A DNA stretch of 13,544 bases from Candidatus Aminicenantota bacterium (GTDB taxonomy: Bacteria > Acidobacteriota > Aminicenantia > Aminicenantales > Aminicenantaceae): contig JAUXEH010000042.1 of assembly GCA_030620655.1 (NCBI GenBank), forward strand, positions 1 through 13,544. Direction: 5' to 3'. Within the stretch, counting starts at the first letter, position 1. Every line of letters starts with the position of its first letter. Under the pieces are notes generated by a model. That model saw only the letters and a list, made by a program, of their open reading frames with translations. It was not told the DNA's origin and made no database searches. Position numbers and translations under genes: made by a program. This document shows positions 13,365 to 13,544 of the stretch, in pieces.

Positions 13365-13544
13365 TATTTTTCGATGATGCGGTATTCGTAGAACTGCGCG
13401 CCCCGCATCCGGTCCAGGATGAAGATCCTGTCGTCGTGGATGCGGATGGCGTCGGCAAAGTGGTCGATCGGGAAGGCGGTAAGAAGCACGCCATCGGCGT
13501 CATAGACCTCGAGCCGGTAGATGTCGGTCCTGGTGAGGTCGGTG
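13364..13544 (-). CDS. Six-bladed beta-propeller protein, C-terminal end (runs off right edge)
   Basis: The last 59 residues and TAG stop of a gene that begins beyond the right edge. The fragment shows one complete propeller-blade pattern: YRLEVYDADGVLLTAFPI is a strand-turn-strand with a DADG turn, followed by DAIRIHDDRIFILDRM and a closing QFYEYRIIEK strand. This is the usual ending of NHL-like six-bladed beta-propeller proteins, many of which are secreted or lipoproteins in Acidobacteriota and Bacteroidota. Start, signal sequence and ligand are outside the window. The spacing of about 114 bp to the GH116 start, with a palindrome directly after the stop, suggests the two genes are separate units. 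Confidence is high that this is coding, moderate for the family. Confidence 0.72.
   Translation of the reverse strand, partial: TDLTRTDIYRLEVYDADGVLLTAFPIDHFADAIRIHDDRIFILDRMRGAQFYEYRIIEK

Overview
The window is a 13.5-kb GC-rich bacterial segment in which every supported gene lies on the minus strand, so transcription runs from high to low coordinates. The gene content points to Acidobacteriota, possibly class Aminicenantia. It has two tandem proteins of the acidobacterial VWFA-related type, an 800-residue two-half FtsX/MacB permease without a neighbouring ATPase, a six-bladed beta-propeller C-terminus, a GH116-type glycosidase and a short ECF sigma/anti-sigma pair. The lineage is inferred from family content only; no rRNA or marker gene is present.

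Layout in transcription order: (1) 13544-13364, the last 59 residues of a beta-propeller protein. (2) 13249-10646, a secreted GH116 (GBA2/DUF608-like) glycoside hydrolase with a strong Shine-Dalgarno. (3) 10549-4538, a tightly packed operon: ECF sigma factor, zinc-finger anti-sigma factor, exported TonB-C-terminal-domain protein, and two paralogous exported VWFA-related proteins. All four junctions are overlaps of 4-8 bp or a gap of 4 bp. (4) 4495-1266, an exported protein with an LGxPDG beta-sandwich-like domain, then the FtsX-like permease. These two are also coupled and may have their own promoter in the 42-bp gap after the second VWFA gene. (5) 1169 to the left edge, the N-terminal 389 residues of an Lhr-type DEAH helicase, preceded by an extended -10 promoter candidate.

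How the genes may work together (inference): the sigma factor would be held at the membrane by the anti-sigma factor and, on an envelope signal, would direct transcription of the exported TonB-CTD and VWFA proteins, possibly together with the downstream permease. This would be an envelope-surveillance or envelope-assembly module. Its most distinctive features are the loss of the metal-binding serines in both VWFA domains, the TonB domain with no membrane anchor or Pro-rich arm, and a palindrome sitting on the predicted -10 of the sigma promoter. The GH116 enzyme, the propeller and the helicase look like independent neighbours.

No tRNA, rRNA, CRISPR array, transposase or convincing intrinsic terminator for the minus-strand genes was seen. 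All intergenic gaps are shorter than 120 bp.
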